Part shown: positions 35,732-44,261 of the stretch, one piece after another
Numbering within the stretch: position 1 is the first letter of the stretch
Layout of the letters: each line of letters begins with the position of its first letter
NCBI RefSeq assembly: GCF_001263795.1
Contig: NZ_LHUR01000011.1
Span: forward strand, 62,001 to 126,000
Length of the DNA: 64,000 nucleotides
Direction: 5' to 3'
Origin: Clostridium homopropionicum DSM 5847
Lineage (GTDB): Bacteria > Bacillota > Clostridia > Clostridiales > Clostridiaceae
Program-made: the position numbers and the translations under genes
The notes under the pieces: generated by a model
The model's input: the letters and a program-made list of their open reading frames with translations, nothing else
Database searches by the model: none
Told to the model about the DNA's origin: nothing

Positions 35732-36148
35732 CTACATTTCAAATTTAATTTTATTCTCTTTAATAATATAACTATATTTTTCAATTATTCTAGAATTGTC
35801 TTCACTTACCAAAGTAAGTATTATTTTTTTATCCTTTTCATTATACTCCAAATAAGAAGCATTATAGTATATTCTTCCGGCAGATTTTAACGCTTCCTGA
35901 AGAATACTATCTTCTATAAGCTCCGCTGTTATATAATCATAGGAATAATTAACTAGTTTACTTAAAAGATAAACTCTAACCTCTTCTTTTTTACTTTCTT
36001 TAGTCAATACATTAATCCAAGTACTATTGTATCTATTTTTCATTATTTCTAGCTTTAATGTAAAAAATATTAATGAAAATATTATACTTAAAATTAATAA
36101 TGTATAGATAGTTACAAAGCCTTTACTATTTTTTTTGAGCCAAAACAT
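35732..36148 (-). CDS. Minor pilin-like protein lacking Glu5 (PilX/GspK-like)
   Basis: A 138-residue protein with a type III-like signal: a basic leader, then KG before FVTIYTLLILSIIFSLIFF. Position 5 of the predicted mature chain is Tyr instead of Glu. Loss of Glu5 is seen in tip-located GspK-type minor pseudopilins. The start overlaps the preceding pilin gene by 37 bp, and GGGGAG lies 11 bases before the ATG. The C-terminal domain is not recognised. It is probably a minor pilin priming assembly. Confidence 0.65.
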   Translation of the reverse strand: MFWLKKNSKGFVTIYTLLILSIIFSLIFFTLKLEIMKNRYNSTWINVLTKESKKEEVRVYLLSKLVNYSYDYITAELIEDSILQEALKSAGRIYYNASYLEYNEKDKKIILTLVSEDNSRIIEKYSYIIKENKIKFEM

Positions 36149-36582
36149 CTTTCATATTTCTCCCCATTTAAAGTGAATATAGATAAATACACCAAATTAG
36201 CATTATAGCTAATATTTAAATCTTTTATATCATCTACAACAGTGTTTGTTGTAATCTTGCTAGTAAGTGCTTTATAATAGGAAATTACAATTTTATTGTT
36301 TCCATTAGTCATTTTATAAAGCTTTAAGGTATTTTTATCACCATTAATCTTTTCAAATAAAATCTTATCATCATAAACCTTAATAGTTTTATTATTAAAA
36401 TCATTTATCTCCCCTTCTATAAATCTTAAAGCCTCCCTAGAATAAACTTCATTTCTATTTGATTTAATAAATTCTTTAAATGTGTAGACTTCTTGAGAAA
36501 AAATTTTAATTTCTATTAAAATAACCATAAATACTATTGCCAATGAAATAATTAGCTCCATTAGCGTAAATCCCTTTTTCAA
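36112..36582 (-). CDS. Type IV prepilin-like protein
   Basis: A 156-residue minor prepilin. The leader MKKG is very short, followed by FTLMELIISLAIVFMVILIEI with Glu5 present, so it should be processed by a prepilin peptidase encoded elsewhere. The C-terminal domain is Lys/Asn-rich and unrecognised, resembling PilW/ComGF-type minor pilins in size. It lies one base after the preceding pilin gene. Confidence 0.8.
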   Translation of the reverse strand: MKKGFTLMELIISLAIVFMVILIEIKIFSQEVYTFKEFIKSNRNEVYSREALRFIEGEINDFNNKTIKVYDDKILFEKINGDKNTLKLYKMTNGNNKIVISYYKALTSKITTNTVVDDIKDLNISYNANLVYLSIFTLNGEKYERCFGSKKIVKAL

Positions 36583-36583
36583 G

Positions 36584-37045
36584 CTAAAAGTCTCCTTTAG
36601 TAAATCTAAAATTTAAACTTTCTTCTTTATTAGTTCTCATATATACATAAAATAAATCAATAATTATAATATTTTCATCAGTAAGATTGAACGAAAGCTT
36701 TAAATAAGGATATGCTTCCTGCTTATCTGAAAGAATATCAATAAGCCCATTTGTGTTTAATTTCTCTAAATTCAAATTAGTTTTATTAATATAAAAAATT
36801 TTCTCACTTGCTGCTTTATTGTAATTTAAAAAATTAATTAGCTCCTCATAGCTATAATGGAATTTAAAATTATTGCATACAGCCTCTACAAAGCAAAGCC
36901 TATTAACCATATCAATATTCTGTTTTTTTAAATTATAATATTTATATTGATAACTAATTAAATACGAAGTTAAAATAAGCAAAATAGAAAGACTACATAT
37001 TACTTCAATGAGGCTGTAGCCCTTATTTCTCTTTAATTTGGACAT
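36584..37045 (-). CDS. Type IV prepilin-like protein
   Basis: A 153-residue minor prepilin: leader MSKLKRNKG, then YSLIEVICSLSILLILTSYL with Glu5. The first mature residue is Tyr, not Phe, which is tolerated. The globular part is Tyr/Asn-rich with no known domain. It overlaps the upstream pilin gene by 23 bp, evidence of a tightly packed operon. Confidence 0.8.
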   Translation of the reverse strand: MSKLKRNKGYSLIEVICSLSILLILTSYLISYQYKYYNLKKQNIDMVNRLCFVEAVCNNFKFHYSYEELINFLNYNKAASEKIFYINKTNLNLEKLNTNGLIDILSDKQEAYPYLKLSFNLTDENIIIIDLFYVYMRTNKEESLNFRFTKGDF

Positions 37046-37475
37046 ATTCTGTACCTACTCTTATTGTTATAGAATTTATATCTCCTTCTAAATTAGCATA
37101 TTTTATTGTGCAGGCCTTTGTTAGTATACCTAGATTATTAATTTCTATGATTTTATTAAAGGTTTCAGTGTTTAGGAATTTAAAGCCTTTTGGTATCTCA
37201 AAAGCTTCCACTTTAACATTATTGCAAAAAAATTTAATAGTCCCATTGTCTTCGAAAAGTAGATATCCACCTTTATTTTTTTCTTTACAATACTTCGTAG
37301 AATTACTAAAAATATTTAAAATATAATTATTATAATAATCAACACTTACATTATTAGTTAGTGAACTATTAAGTTTAAGAATACCAGTTATTGAAAAGCT
37401 TGCAATGAATAATAGAATGCCAATACAAATAATACACTCCATAAGCGTAAAGCCACTTCTTTTATACTTAATCAT
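37023..37475 (-). CDS. Type IV prepilin-like protein
   Basis: A 150-residue minor prepilin: leader MIKYKRSG, then FTLMECIICIGILLFIASF with Glu5 and two Cys within the membrane helix. The globular part has a pair of Cys (YCKEKNKGG and FFCNN) that might form a disulfide. It resembles PilV/GspH-type minor pilins in size. It lies between the major pilin-like gene and the other minor pilins. Confidence 0.8.
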   Translation of the reverse strand: MIKYKRSGFTLMECIICIGILLFIASFSITGILKLNSSLTNNVSVDYYNNYILNIFSNSTKYCKEKNKGGYLLFEDNGTIKFFCNNVKVEAFEIPKGFKFLNTETFNKIIEINNLGILTKACTIKYANLEGDINSITIRVGTEYVQIKEK

Positions 37476-37512
37476 AGTAAATTTAATAATATAACCTATT
37501 TTAGCCTTTTAA

Positions 37513-37905
37513 TTATTTAGGATATATTTGTGTACCTCCAGAATCTTTTACAGTGAAAGAATTACTCGATGTTGTATTAAAGTTTATTGAATACCCTTTT
37601 TCATCGACCTTATAGCTTATAGTAACTTCACCAGCATTATTAGCCACATCAACTAAGTCGATACCTAGTAAACTTTTTACTGAAGTAGTTAGTTTAGTCT
37701 TATCAAATTGTTCATTTCCACTTGTGTAACTTTCCATTGCCGCCATATATATTTGTCTTCCAGTATCTACAACCTTTAAAACCTGAGCCTTTGAACTATA
37801 TCCATTTAATTTTGGCATTAGTAAACTTGAAATTACTAAAATAATTGACATAACTAGTATTAATTCTATTAAAGTAAAGCCTTTTCTTTTTTTATTCAAA
37901 GTCAT
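37513..37905 (-). CDS. pilA: Major type IV pilin-like protein (PilA/ComGC type)
   Basis: A 130-residue prepilin. The leader MTLNKKRKG precedes FTLIELILVMSIILVISSLLMP, a textbook class III signal with Glu5 and the N-methylation residue Phe1. The helix continues to about residue 65 (VVDTGRQIYMAAMESYTSG), and a compact C-terminal domain ends in GGTQIYPK. As the first pilin after pilC and the best match to the consensus, it is the likely main subunit. Leader peptidase, retraction ATPase and PilQ are not in this window. Confidence 0.85.
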   Translation of the reverse strand: MTLNKKRKGFTLIELILVMSIILVISSLLMPKLNGYSSKAQVLKVVDTGRQIYMAAMESYTSGNEQFDKTKLTTSVKSLLGIDLVDVANNAGEVTISYKVDEKGYSINFNTTSSNSFTVKDSGGTQIYPK

Positions 37906-37923
37906 AATTTCCCTCCAATTTTC

Positions 37924-39123
37924 CTAAAATATATCTAATGAATACATTGAGTCTATTATAGGAATAAATATATTCATTACAATTGCTGAGACAATAAAAC
38001 CTACTACAATAATTACTACTGGCTCAATTTGTTTTGATATTTTATTTATAAACTCATTTATATTTATTTCATTTATCTCCAAAACAACTTTCAGCATTTC
38101 TTCTAAGGAACCTGCCTCCTCCCCAATTCTAACCATAGAAAGAAATATTCCATGAAATAAATTGCTTTTTTCTAAGGATTGGGATAAACTTTCGCCTTGA
38201 TTTACTGAATAAATTATATTTTTATACTTTTCCTTTAAAAAATTATCTTTTGTGCTTTCTTCAATAATCTCCAGTGAGTTTACTATTGAAACACCACTAC
38301 CTATTAAAATGTAAAATTCATTTGAAAACTTCATTTGATTTATTTCTAAAAATACTTTTTTGATTATTGGTATTTTATATTTATAACTCTGAAAAAAGCC
38401 TTTATATTTATTCTGTTTTATTAGCAAATATAAAAGTAATGTACAAGCTAGTAAGCCAAATTTGAATTCAAAGGATGAGAATATGGTATTTAATTTTAAA
38501 AGTGTTTCAAGGTTACTAGGCAGCTTATTAGTCATATCACTAATTGCCAAGGCTAAATTGGGCAGCACCTTTGTAAATATTATAAAAATAAATACTATTG
38601 AGATTATGAAAATCATTATTGGGTATATAGCTGCAGACTTTAATCTCTTATTTAACTTATATTTAGCTAAATAATATTTGCTTAAATTGGATAATACTTT
38701 TTCTAATCGTCCGCTTTTTTCTCCTACTTCTATAATTTCAAGCATAAATGCTGGAAATATTTCTGGGAACAAACTCATGCTTTTATGTATACTGTACCCT
38801 TTATAGATCATTTCTTCTAATTCTAGAAGGCAATTTTTTAAATATTTATTTATTTTATCCTCTCTAATAATTCTCAGAGCTTCTAAAATATTAATACCAC
38901 AGTTAAGCATCTCTGAAAGTTGTTTGCAAAACATAGCAATATCTTTATGTGAGACCTTTGTTTTGGTATTTTTGATTAATTTTTTTTCAGAATTTTTATA
39001 CTTGATTAAGAACAAACCATTTTCATGTATTATTTTGAATAACTGTTTTTCATCATTAGCTAAGCAATTATCCTTTATAATATTTCCGTTAAGATCAATT
39101 GCTTTATAACTATATTTCTTCAT
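37924..39123 (-). CDS. pilC: Type IV pilus inner-membrane platform protein PilC (GspF family)
   Basis: A 399-residue GspF/PilC platform protein. Two repeated GspF domains are separated by membrane segments near residues 165-190, 220-235 and 370-390. Family motifs include ISHKDIAMFCKQLSEMLNCGINILEAL-type text near residue 60 and the repeat FSNEFYILIGSGVSIVNSLEII, plus VRIGEEAGSLEEML. It overlaps pilB by 14 bp. It anchors the ATPase and pilin assembly in the membrane. Confidence 0.92.
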   Translation of the reverse strand: MKKYSYKAIDLNGNIIKDNCLANDEKQLFKIIHENGLFLIKYKNSEKKLIKNTKTKVSHKDIAMFCKQLSEMLNCGINILEALRIIREDKINKYLKNCLLELEEMIYKGYSIHKSMSLFPEIFPAFMLEIIEVGEKSGRLEKVLSNLSKYYLAKYKLNKRLKSAAIYPIMIFIISIVFIFIIFTKVLPNLALAISDMTNKLPSNLETLLKLNTIFSSFEFKFGLLACTLLLYLLIKQNKYKGFFQSYKYKIPIIKKVFLEINQMKFSNEFYILIGSGVSIVNSLEIIEESTKDNFLKEKYKNIIYSVNQGESLSQSLEKSNLFHGIFLSMVRIGEEAGSLEEMLKVVLEINEININEFINKISKQIEPVVIIVVGFIVSAIVMNIFIPIIDSMYSLDIF

Positions 39124-40774
39124 AGTAAACCCTCGTCATTTCTTCAATTGATGTTATTCCCTTCCTTATTAAATCCTTTATACTATTGTCTAATGTATCA
39201 ATTGAATTATATATTTCAGTTTTGCTTTTGTTTAAATAACTTTGAGTATTTTTTATTACTTTTTTATACTTATCATCAATAGTTAATAATTCAAAAGCTG
39301 CAACTCTCCCTACATATCCAATATGATCACAATGCTTACATCCAGTTTTTCTATAAATTTTATCTGTGGGTTTAATTTTAAGATAATGCCTCTCTTTCTC
39401 AGAAGGATAATAAGCTTCTTTGCACTTTGGGCATAATTTTCTTAATAATCTTTGAGATATTACAGCAATAATAGAATCTGCAACTAAATAATCAGGAACT
39501 CCCATATCAATCAATCTTACGGCTGCTTCATAAGTTGTATTAGTATGCAATGTAGATAATACTAAATGTCCTGTAATACCAGCTTTAATAGCTATTTTTG
39601 CAGTTTCTTCGTCTCGTATTTCACCTATCATTATTACATCTGGATCAAGTCTTAAAAGGCTTCTAAGGCCTGTAGAAAAGCTCAATCCAGCTTTATAGTT
39701 AACATTTATTTGATTGATACCAGGAATTATGTACTCTATTGGATCTTCAATGGTAACTATATTTTTATCATTACAATTAATCTCATTAATTAACGCACAT
39801 AAGGTAGTAGATTTACCACTTCCTGTAGGAGCGGCAACCAATATTAACCCACTTTTGTTTTTTAATATATTCTTCAGCTTACTTTTCTGCTCTTCACAAA
39901 TCACAATCTTATCTAAATCACATAAGTTATCATTTCTATATAAAAATCTAAATACAATTTTTTCTCCAAATAAAGTTGGCATAGTTGCTACTCTAATATC
40001 TAGGTAGATTTTTTCATACTGATATTCCAGCTTACCATCTTGCGGTATCATCTTTTTTGAGATATCTAAGTTAGCTTTGACTTTGATTCTTGCACATACT
40101 GCAGGATATATATTCTTAGGAATTGTCATTTTATTAACTAATATTCCGTCAATTCTAAATCTAACTAATACACCTTCCTGCTGTGGATCTAAATGGACAT
40201 CACTGGCTTTTCTTAAAATCGCTTCATTAATTATGGTATCTGTTAGTTTAATTACAGGCTCATCTTGCCCATTATTAGAATTTACTTTTTCTTTATACTT
40301 AACTAAAGAACCTTTTTTCTTAATATCTCTAATTGATTCTTCTATGATTTTCTTTTGATAATAATATTCAATAAAAAACAATATCCTATCTTTCTTCTCA
40401 AAAAACGGGATAATTTCCTTATTAGTCATAAAGCTAATATCATCTATAATGTTTATATTTAAAGGATTATTCATAGCTACATAAAGTTTATTTCCTTCTA
40501 GCTTAAAAGGCATAATACAATAGTTATTTACAGTTTCTTTATTAAGAAATTTTAATACTACTTCTTCTATTTTTACTTCATCTAAGCTAACCCTTGGGAT
40601 TTTAAATTTACTTTCTAATATTTCATATAGCTTTTCTTTTCCTATAAAATCATTATTTATTAATAAACTATCCAAAGAGCTTTCCATATTTTTATTATTA
40701 AAAAGCACTGTTTCAGCTCTAGATTTGTCTACTAATCCCTCTTCTACTAAAGCGTTTATAAGCCTAGATTCCAT
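39110..40774 (-). CDS. pilB: Type IV pilus assembly ATPase PilB (GspE family)
   Basis: A 554-residue assembly ATPase. An N-terminal MshEN/GspE-N region (residues 1-150) precedes the ATPase core: Walker A APTGSGKST at about 315-323, Asp box, and Walker B DPDVIMIGEIRDEETA near 377-392. A zinc motif has Cys at 448, 451, 479 and 482 (CPKC and CKHC). It powers pilus extension. It is the first gene of the ten-gene operon. Confidence 0.94.
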   Translation of the reverse strand: MESRLINALVEEGLVDKSRAETVLFNNKNMESSLDSLLINNDFIGKEKLYEILESKFKIPRVSLDEVKIEEVVLKFLNKETVNNYCIMPFKLEGNKLYVAMNNPLNINIIDDISFMTNKEIIPFFEKKDRILFFIEYYYQKKIIEESIRDIKKKGSLVKYKEKVNSNNGQDEPVIKLTDTIINEAILRKASDVHLDPQQEGVLVRFRIDGILVNKMTIPKNIYPAVCARIKVKANLDISKKMIPQDGKLEYQYEKIYLDIRVATMPTLFGEKIVFRFLYRNDNLCDLDKIVICEEQKSKLKNILKNKSGLILVAAPTGSGKSTTLCALINEINCNDKNIVTIEDPIEYIIPGINQINVNYKAGLSFSTGLRSLLRLDPDVIMIGEIRDEETAKIAIKAGITGHLVLSTLHTNTTYEAAVRLIDMGVPDYLVADSIIAVISQRLLRKLCPKCKEAYYPSEKERHYLKIKPTDKIYRKTGCKHCDHIGYVGRVAAFELLTIDDKYKKVIKNTQSYLNKSKTEIYNSIDTLDNSIKDLIRKGITSIEEMTRVYYEEI

Positions 40775-40817
40775 GTAAACCTCCTACAACTTACCAATAA
40801 TTAAACAGTTTATGGAA

Positions 40818-40848
40818 ATTATAGACACATTTTATTTTAAATAATCAA
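40818..40848 (-). promoter_or_regulatory. Possible promoter of the pilus operon
   Basis: On the minus strand a perfect TATAAT (40818-40823) lies 19 bases after TTGATT (40843-40848), about 45 bases upstream of pilB and beyond the dapF terminator. The spacing is long, so the -35 is uncertain. Confidence 0.4.
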
Positions 40849-40853
40849 AAAAT

Positions 40854-40887
40854 AAAAAAATCTTGTTAAAAATAACAAGATTTTTTT
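40854..40887 (-). terminator. Terminator of dapF
   Basis: A 15-bp A/T-tailed stem (40854-40868 with 40873-40887) with the core TCTTGTTA / TAACAAGA and an AAAA loop follows the dapF stop. It is symmetric and could act in both directions. Confidence 0.88.
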
Positions 40888-40908
40888 TTTAAGATTTGGG
40901 TTCGCTGC

Positions 40909-41724
40909 TTAGATTTGTCCTTTAAATACTGTAACCGCAGGTCCAGTCATAAATATTCCATTATCACTAATTTTAATTTGCATTTCTCCACCTGGTACTT
41001 GAACTTTTACATCTTTTTCTGTAAGTCCAATAAGATTTGAAGCTATTACAGCAGCACAACTTCCTGTACCACAGGCTAGGGTTGGACCTGCTCCTCTTTC
41101 CCAGGTTTTTACCTTTATATTATTCTTATCAATTACTTCACAGAAATTTACATTGGTTCCTTTTGGAAATAGATTATACTTTTCTATTGCTTTACCCTCG
41201 TTAATGTCCACTTCATCTAATTTTGATATAATAACTGTATGAGGAACTCCCATTAGCATAGAAATTATTTCATATTCCTTATTTCCAACCACTATTTTTT
41301 TATTAATTATTGTGTCTTCAGATTCTGCTGGTATATCTTTTGGATTTAGAGAATAGTTACCCATATCTATAGTTACATTAGCTGCTCCATTTTTATCTAG
41401 ATTTACATCAGCTATCTTTATCCCATCTCCAGTTTCAATTTTTATATTATTATCACTTACCAGCTTTTCATCTAAAACATACTTTGCAAAGCATCTTATA
41501 CCATTTCCGCACATTGCCGCATAAGAGCCATCAGCATTTATAATCTCCATTTTGATATCAGCAACTTCACTTTTTCTTACAAATAAAATACCATCTGCTC
41601 CTATTCCAAATCTTCTATCACATAATTTTTGTGCAAATTTATCCTGCTCATTTAATAATTTTAAATCAAAATCTTCTATAACAATAAAGTCATTACCTGT
41701 TCCTTGCATCTTTGTAAACTTCAA
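40909..41724 (-). CDS. dapF: Diaminopimelate epimerase
   Basis: A 271-residue epimerase converting LL- to meso-diaminopimelate for lysine and peptidoglycan. The catalytic pair is Cys72 (MCGNGIRC) and Cys218 (LACGTGSCA). The N-terminal MQGTGNDFIV motif is present. The start is TTG 41722-41724, with GGGGG about 9 bases upstream. meso-DAP is the substrate of MurE encoded in this window. It is monocistronic between a good promoter and a terminator. Confidence 0.96.
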   Translation of the reverse strand: MKFTKMQGTGNDFIVIEDFDLKLLNEQDKFAQKLCDRRFGIGADGILFVRKSEVADIKMEIINADGSYAAMCGNGIRCFAKYVLDEKLVSDNNIKIETGDGIKIADVNLDKNGAANVTIDMGNYSLNPKDIPAESEDTIINKKIVVGNKEYEIISMLMGVPHTVIISKLDEVDINEGKAIEKYNLFPKGTNVNFCEVIDKNNIKVKTWERGAGPTLACGTGSCAAVIASNLIGLTEKDVKVQVPGGEMQIKISDNGIFMTGPAVTVFKGQI

Positions 41725-41762
41725 GTTTTCAACCCCCTATTCCACCTGTAAATGCTATAATT

Positions 41763-41791
41763 ATATTACTTTAATTAGTTTATTCAGTCAA
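41763..41791 (-). promoter_or_regulatory. Sigma-A-type promoter of dapF
   Basis: On the minus strand TTGACT (41786-41791) and TAATAT (41763-41768) are exactly 17 bases apart, in the divergent region shared with rqcH and about 40 bases before the TTG start. Confidence 0.75.
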
Positions 41792-41911
41792 TACGATTAT
41801 CTTTTGTAATATTGATTATTATCTTTGTTGATAATATACTATTAACAGTACCTTATATGGTGTATGCTTTATTTTAAGTATACTATCATATAATTTAGAA
41901 AGGATGATAGT

Positions 41912-43645
41912 ATGGCTCTAGACGGAGTTTTCCTACGCAGTATAGTTAACGAATTAAATAATAAAATTTTGAATGGCAAGGTAGATAAAGTTAACCAACC
42001 TGAATCTGATGAAATAATATTAAGTATACGTAATGGTAAAGAAAACTATAAACTACTAATCAGTTCAAGCTCTAATTACCCTCGACTACATTTTACCAAT
42101 ATGAATAAACAAAATCCACTAAAAGCTCCTATGTTTTGTATGGTATTAAGAAAATATTTGACTAGTGCAAAAATCATCAATATAAAACAATTAGATTTGG
42201 ATAGAATTGTTACAATAGATTTCGAAAGTACAGATGAACTTGGTTTTGATAGTGTTTATTCACTTGCTATAGAAATTATGGGCAGACATAGCAATATAAC
42301 TCTAATAAGACATAGAGATATGCTGGTAATGGACTGTATTAAACATATTTCTCCTGACCTTAATTCATATAGAACTGTTTTACCAGGGATTAAATACATT
42401 TTCCCACCTAAATCAAATAAACTCAATCCTCTGGGTTATGAAATATCCGAGGTTAAATCTTTTATCAATGACAATGATATTAATTTTACGGAAACTTTTT
42501 TCTCAAATATCTTTACCGGAATTGGGAAAATACTATCTAAAGAGATTGTGCATAATCTTAATCAATTGAATATATTTTTTTATAAAGATAATTTAGTACA
42601 AATCTCTAATTATTTCAAAACTGTAATGTTAGATATAAAAAGCAATACATTTAATTTTTATGAATATAAAGATGGAAATAAATTATTAGATTTTTACTGT
42701 ATTCCATTAAACTCTATGGCTTCCTTAGATAAAATCAGTTATTCCTCTCCATCTAATTTACTGGAAGATTTCTATTATATTAAAGATAAGGTTGATAGAC
42801 TTAAAGCTGCCAGTTCTGACCTAATAAAAATAGTTACTAATAATGTAAATAGATGCACAAAAAAACACAAAATTCTAACTTCTACCTTAAAGGAATGCGA
42901 GGATAAAGAAAAATATAAACTTTATGGTGAATTATTAACAGCAAATATTTATGCAATAGAAAAAGGAATGAAGGAAATTGAAGTAATCAATTATTACAGT
43001 GACGCTTTTGATAAAATTTCTATAAGCTTAGATGTAAATAAAACTCCTTCACAAAACGTTCAATCCTATTACAAAAGATATAATAAATTAAAAAAATCTG
43101 AAGAGTCTGCAAAAGATCAAATTAATCAAAATGAAGAAGAATTAGAATACCTAAATTCAGTATTAACTAATATTCACAATGTAGATAATTATAATGAAAT
43201 TGAAGATATAAAGAAAGAGCTAATTGAAACTGGTTATATAAAATTTAAGAAGTCTAATAAAAATAATAAAACTAAACTGTCCAAACCAATGCATTATATA
43301 TCTAGCGATGGTTTTGATATTTATGTTGGAAAAAATAATATACAAAATGATTATCTAAGTTTAAAGTTTGCAAATAAAAATGATATATGGCTTCATACTA
43401 AAAACATACCTGGTTCACATGTTGTAATTAAAGCCAATGGCAAGATACCAAGTAAAACCCTAGAAGAAGCTGCAAACTTAGCTGCTTATTACAGTAAGTC
43501 TAAAAATTCTTCTAATGTCCCAGTAGATTATACAGAAATTAAAAATCTAAAAAAACCTAATGGGGCGAAACCAGGAATGGTAATATACTACACTAATCAA
43601 ACTATATATATAACTCCACAGGAACCTAATTTAAAAAAAGTCTAA
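41912..43645 (+). CDS. rqcH: Ribosome quality control protein RqcH (NFACT family)
   Basis: A 577-residue NFACT protein, bacterial homologue of Rqc2. It binds split 50S subunits with stalled peptidyl-tRNA and adds C-terminal alanine tails. The NFACT-N domain begins MALDGVFLRSIVNELN and includes CMVLRKYL. Helix-hairpin-helix and coiled-coil arms fill about residues 190-430. The NFACT-R domain (NDIWLHTKNIPGSHVVI) is at the C-terminus. In Gram-positive bacteria the family was long called fibronectin-binding protein. Full length, ATG with AGAAAGGATG upstream. Single gene on the plus strand. Confidence 0.94.
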   Translation: MALDGVFLRSIVNELNNKILNGKVDKVNQPESDEIILSIRNGKENYKLLISSSSNYPRLHFTNMNKQNPLKAPMFCMVLRKYLTSAKIINIKQLDLDRIVTIDFESTDELGFDSVYSLAIEIMGRHSNITLIRHRDMLVMDCIKHISPDLNSYRTVLPGIKYIFPPKSNKLNPLGYEISEVKSFINDNDINFTETFFSNIFTGIGKILSKEIVHNLNQLNIFFYKDNLVQISNYFKTVMLDIKSNTFNFYEYKDGNKLLDFYCIPLNSMASLDKISYSSPSNLLEDFYYIKDKVDRLKAASSDLIKIVTNNVNRCTKKHKILTSTLKECEDKEKYKLYGELLTANIYAIEKGMKEIEVINYYSDAFDKISISLDVNKTPSQNVQSYYKRYNKLKKSEESAKDQINQNEEELEYLNSVLTNIHNVDNYNEIEDIKKELIETGYIKFKKSNKNNKTKLSKPMHYISSDGFDIYVGKNNIQNDYLSLKFANKNDIWLHTKNIPGSHVVIKANGKIPSKTLEEAANLAAYYSKSKNSSNVPVDYTEIKNLKKPNGAKPGMVIYYTNQTIYITPQEPNLKKV

Positions 43646-43653
43646 ATGTAACC

Positions 43654-43705
43654 TTAATGTAATAAAAGTTGGTTTGATTAATCAAACCAACTTTTATTAC
43701 ATTAA
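43654..43705. terminator. Perfect 52-bp palindrome, bidirectional terminator of rqcH and pyrR
   Basis: Positions 43654-43679 and 43680-43705 are exact reverse complements (26 bp per arm, no spacer). The palindrome includes the pyrR stop codon and its last codons. The strand-symmetric hairpin can terminate both convergent genes; A/T-rich flanks on each side help. Confidence 0.85.
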
Positions 43706-44236
43706 CTCATATAACTTTACAGAATCCTCATCATCAATTTCATTTACTTTTACAGCAACTAATTCTTTTCTAGAAGTAGGTGTATTTTTCCCTACATAAT
43801 CTGCCCTAATAGGAAGTTCCCTATGCCCTCTATCTATAAGTACTGCTAATTGTATATTAGCAGGCCTTCCCTGTTTAATAATTGCCTCCATTGCTGCTCT
43901 AGCAGTTCTTCCAGTATATAGTACATCGTCTACTAAAATCACTTTTTTATTTCTAACATCTAGATCTATACTGCTATTATTAATCAAGGGTTGTTCACCT
44001 AATTCAGTTAAATCATCTCTATATAAGGTAATATCAACACTGCCAACCTTTACTGCAACATCCTCGAACTCCTCTATTAACTTTGCAAGTCTTTGTGCTA
44101 TAGGAACCCCTCTTCTTTGAATTCCTATTAATATTATGTCCTCTACTCCTTTATTCTTCTCGATTATTTCATGAGCTATTCTGGTGAGAGTCCTCTTCAT
44201 AGCCTTTTCATCTAACAATACTGACTTAAACTCCAT
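43697..44236 (-). CDS. pyrR: PyrR bifunctional regulator / uracil phosphoribosyltransferase
   Basis: A 179-residue PyrR. In Firmicutes it binds pyr mRNA with UMP to cause attenuation, and has weak uracil phosphoribosyltransferase activity. The PRPP-binding loop is [34 protein letters not shown] and [10 protein letters not shown] are also conserved. It is downstream of rluD and apart from any pyr biosynthesis genes in this window, so it would act in trans. Confidence 0.96.
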   Translation of the reverse strand: MEFKSVLLDEKAMKRTLTRIAHEIIEKNKGVEDIILIGIQRRGVPIAQRLAKLIEEFEDVAVKVGSVDITLYRDDLTELGEQPLINNSSIDLDVRNKKVILVDDVLYTGRTARAAMEAIIKQGRPANIQLAVLIDRGHRELPIRADYVGKNTPTSRKELVAVKVNEIDDEDSVKLYELM

Positions 44237-44261
44237 GGTTTTCCCCCTATAAAATCAATAG

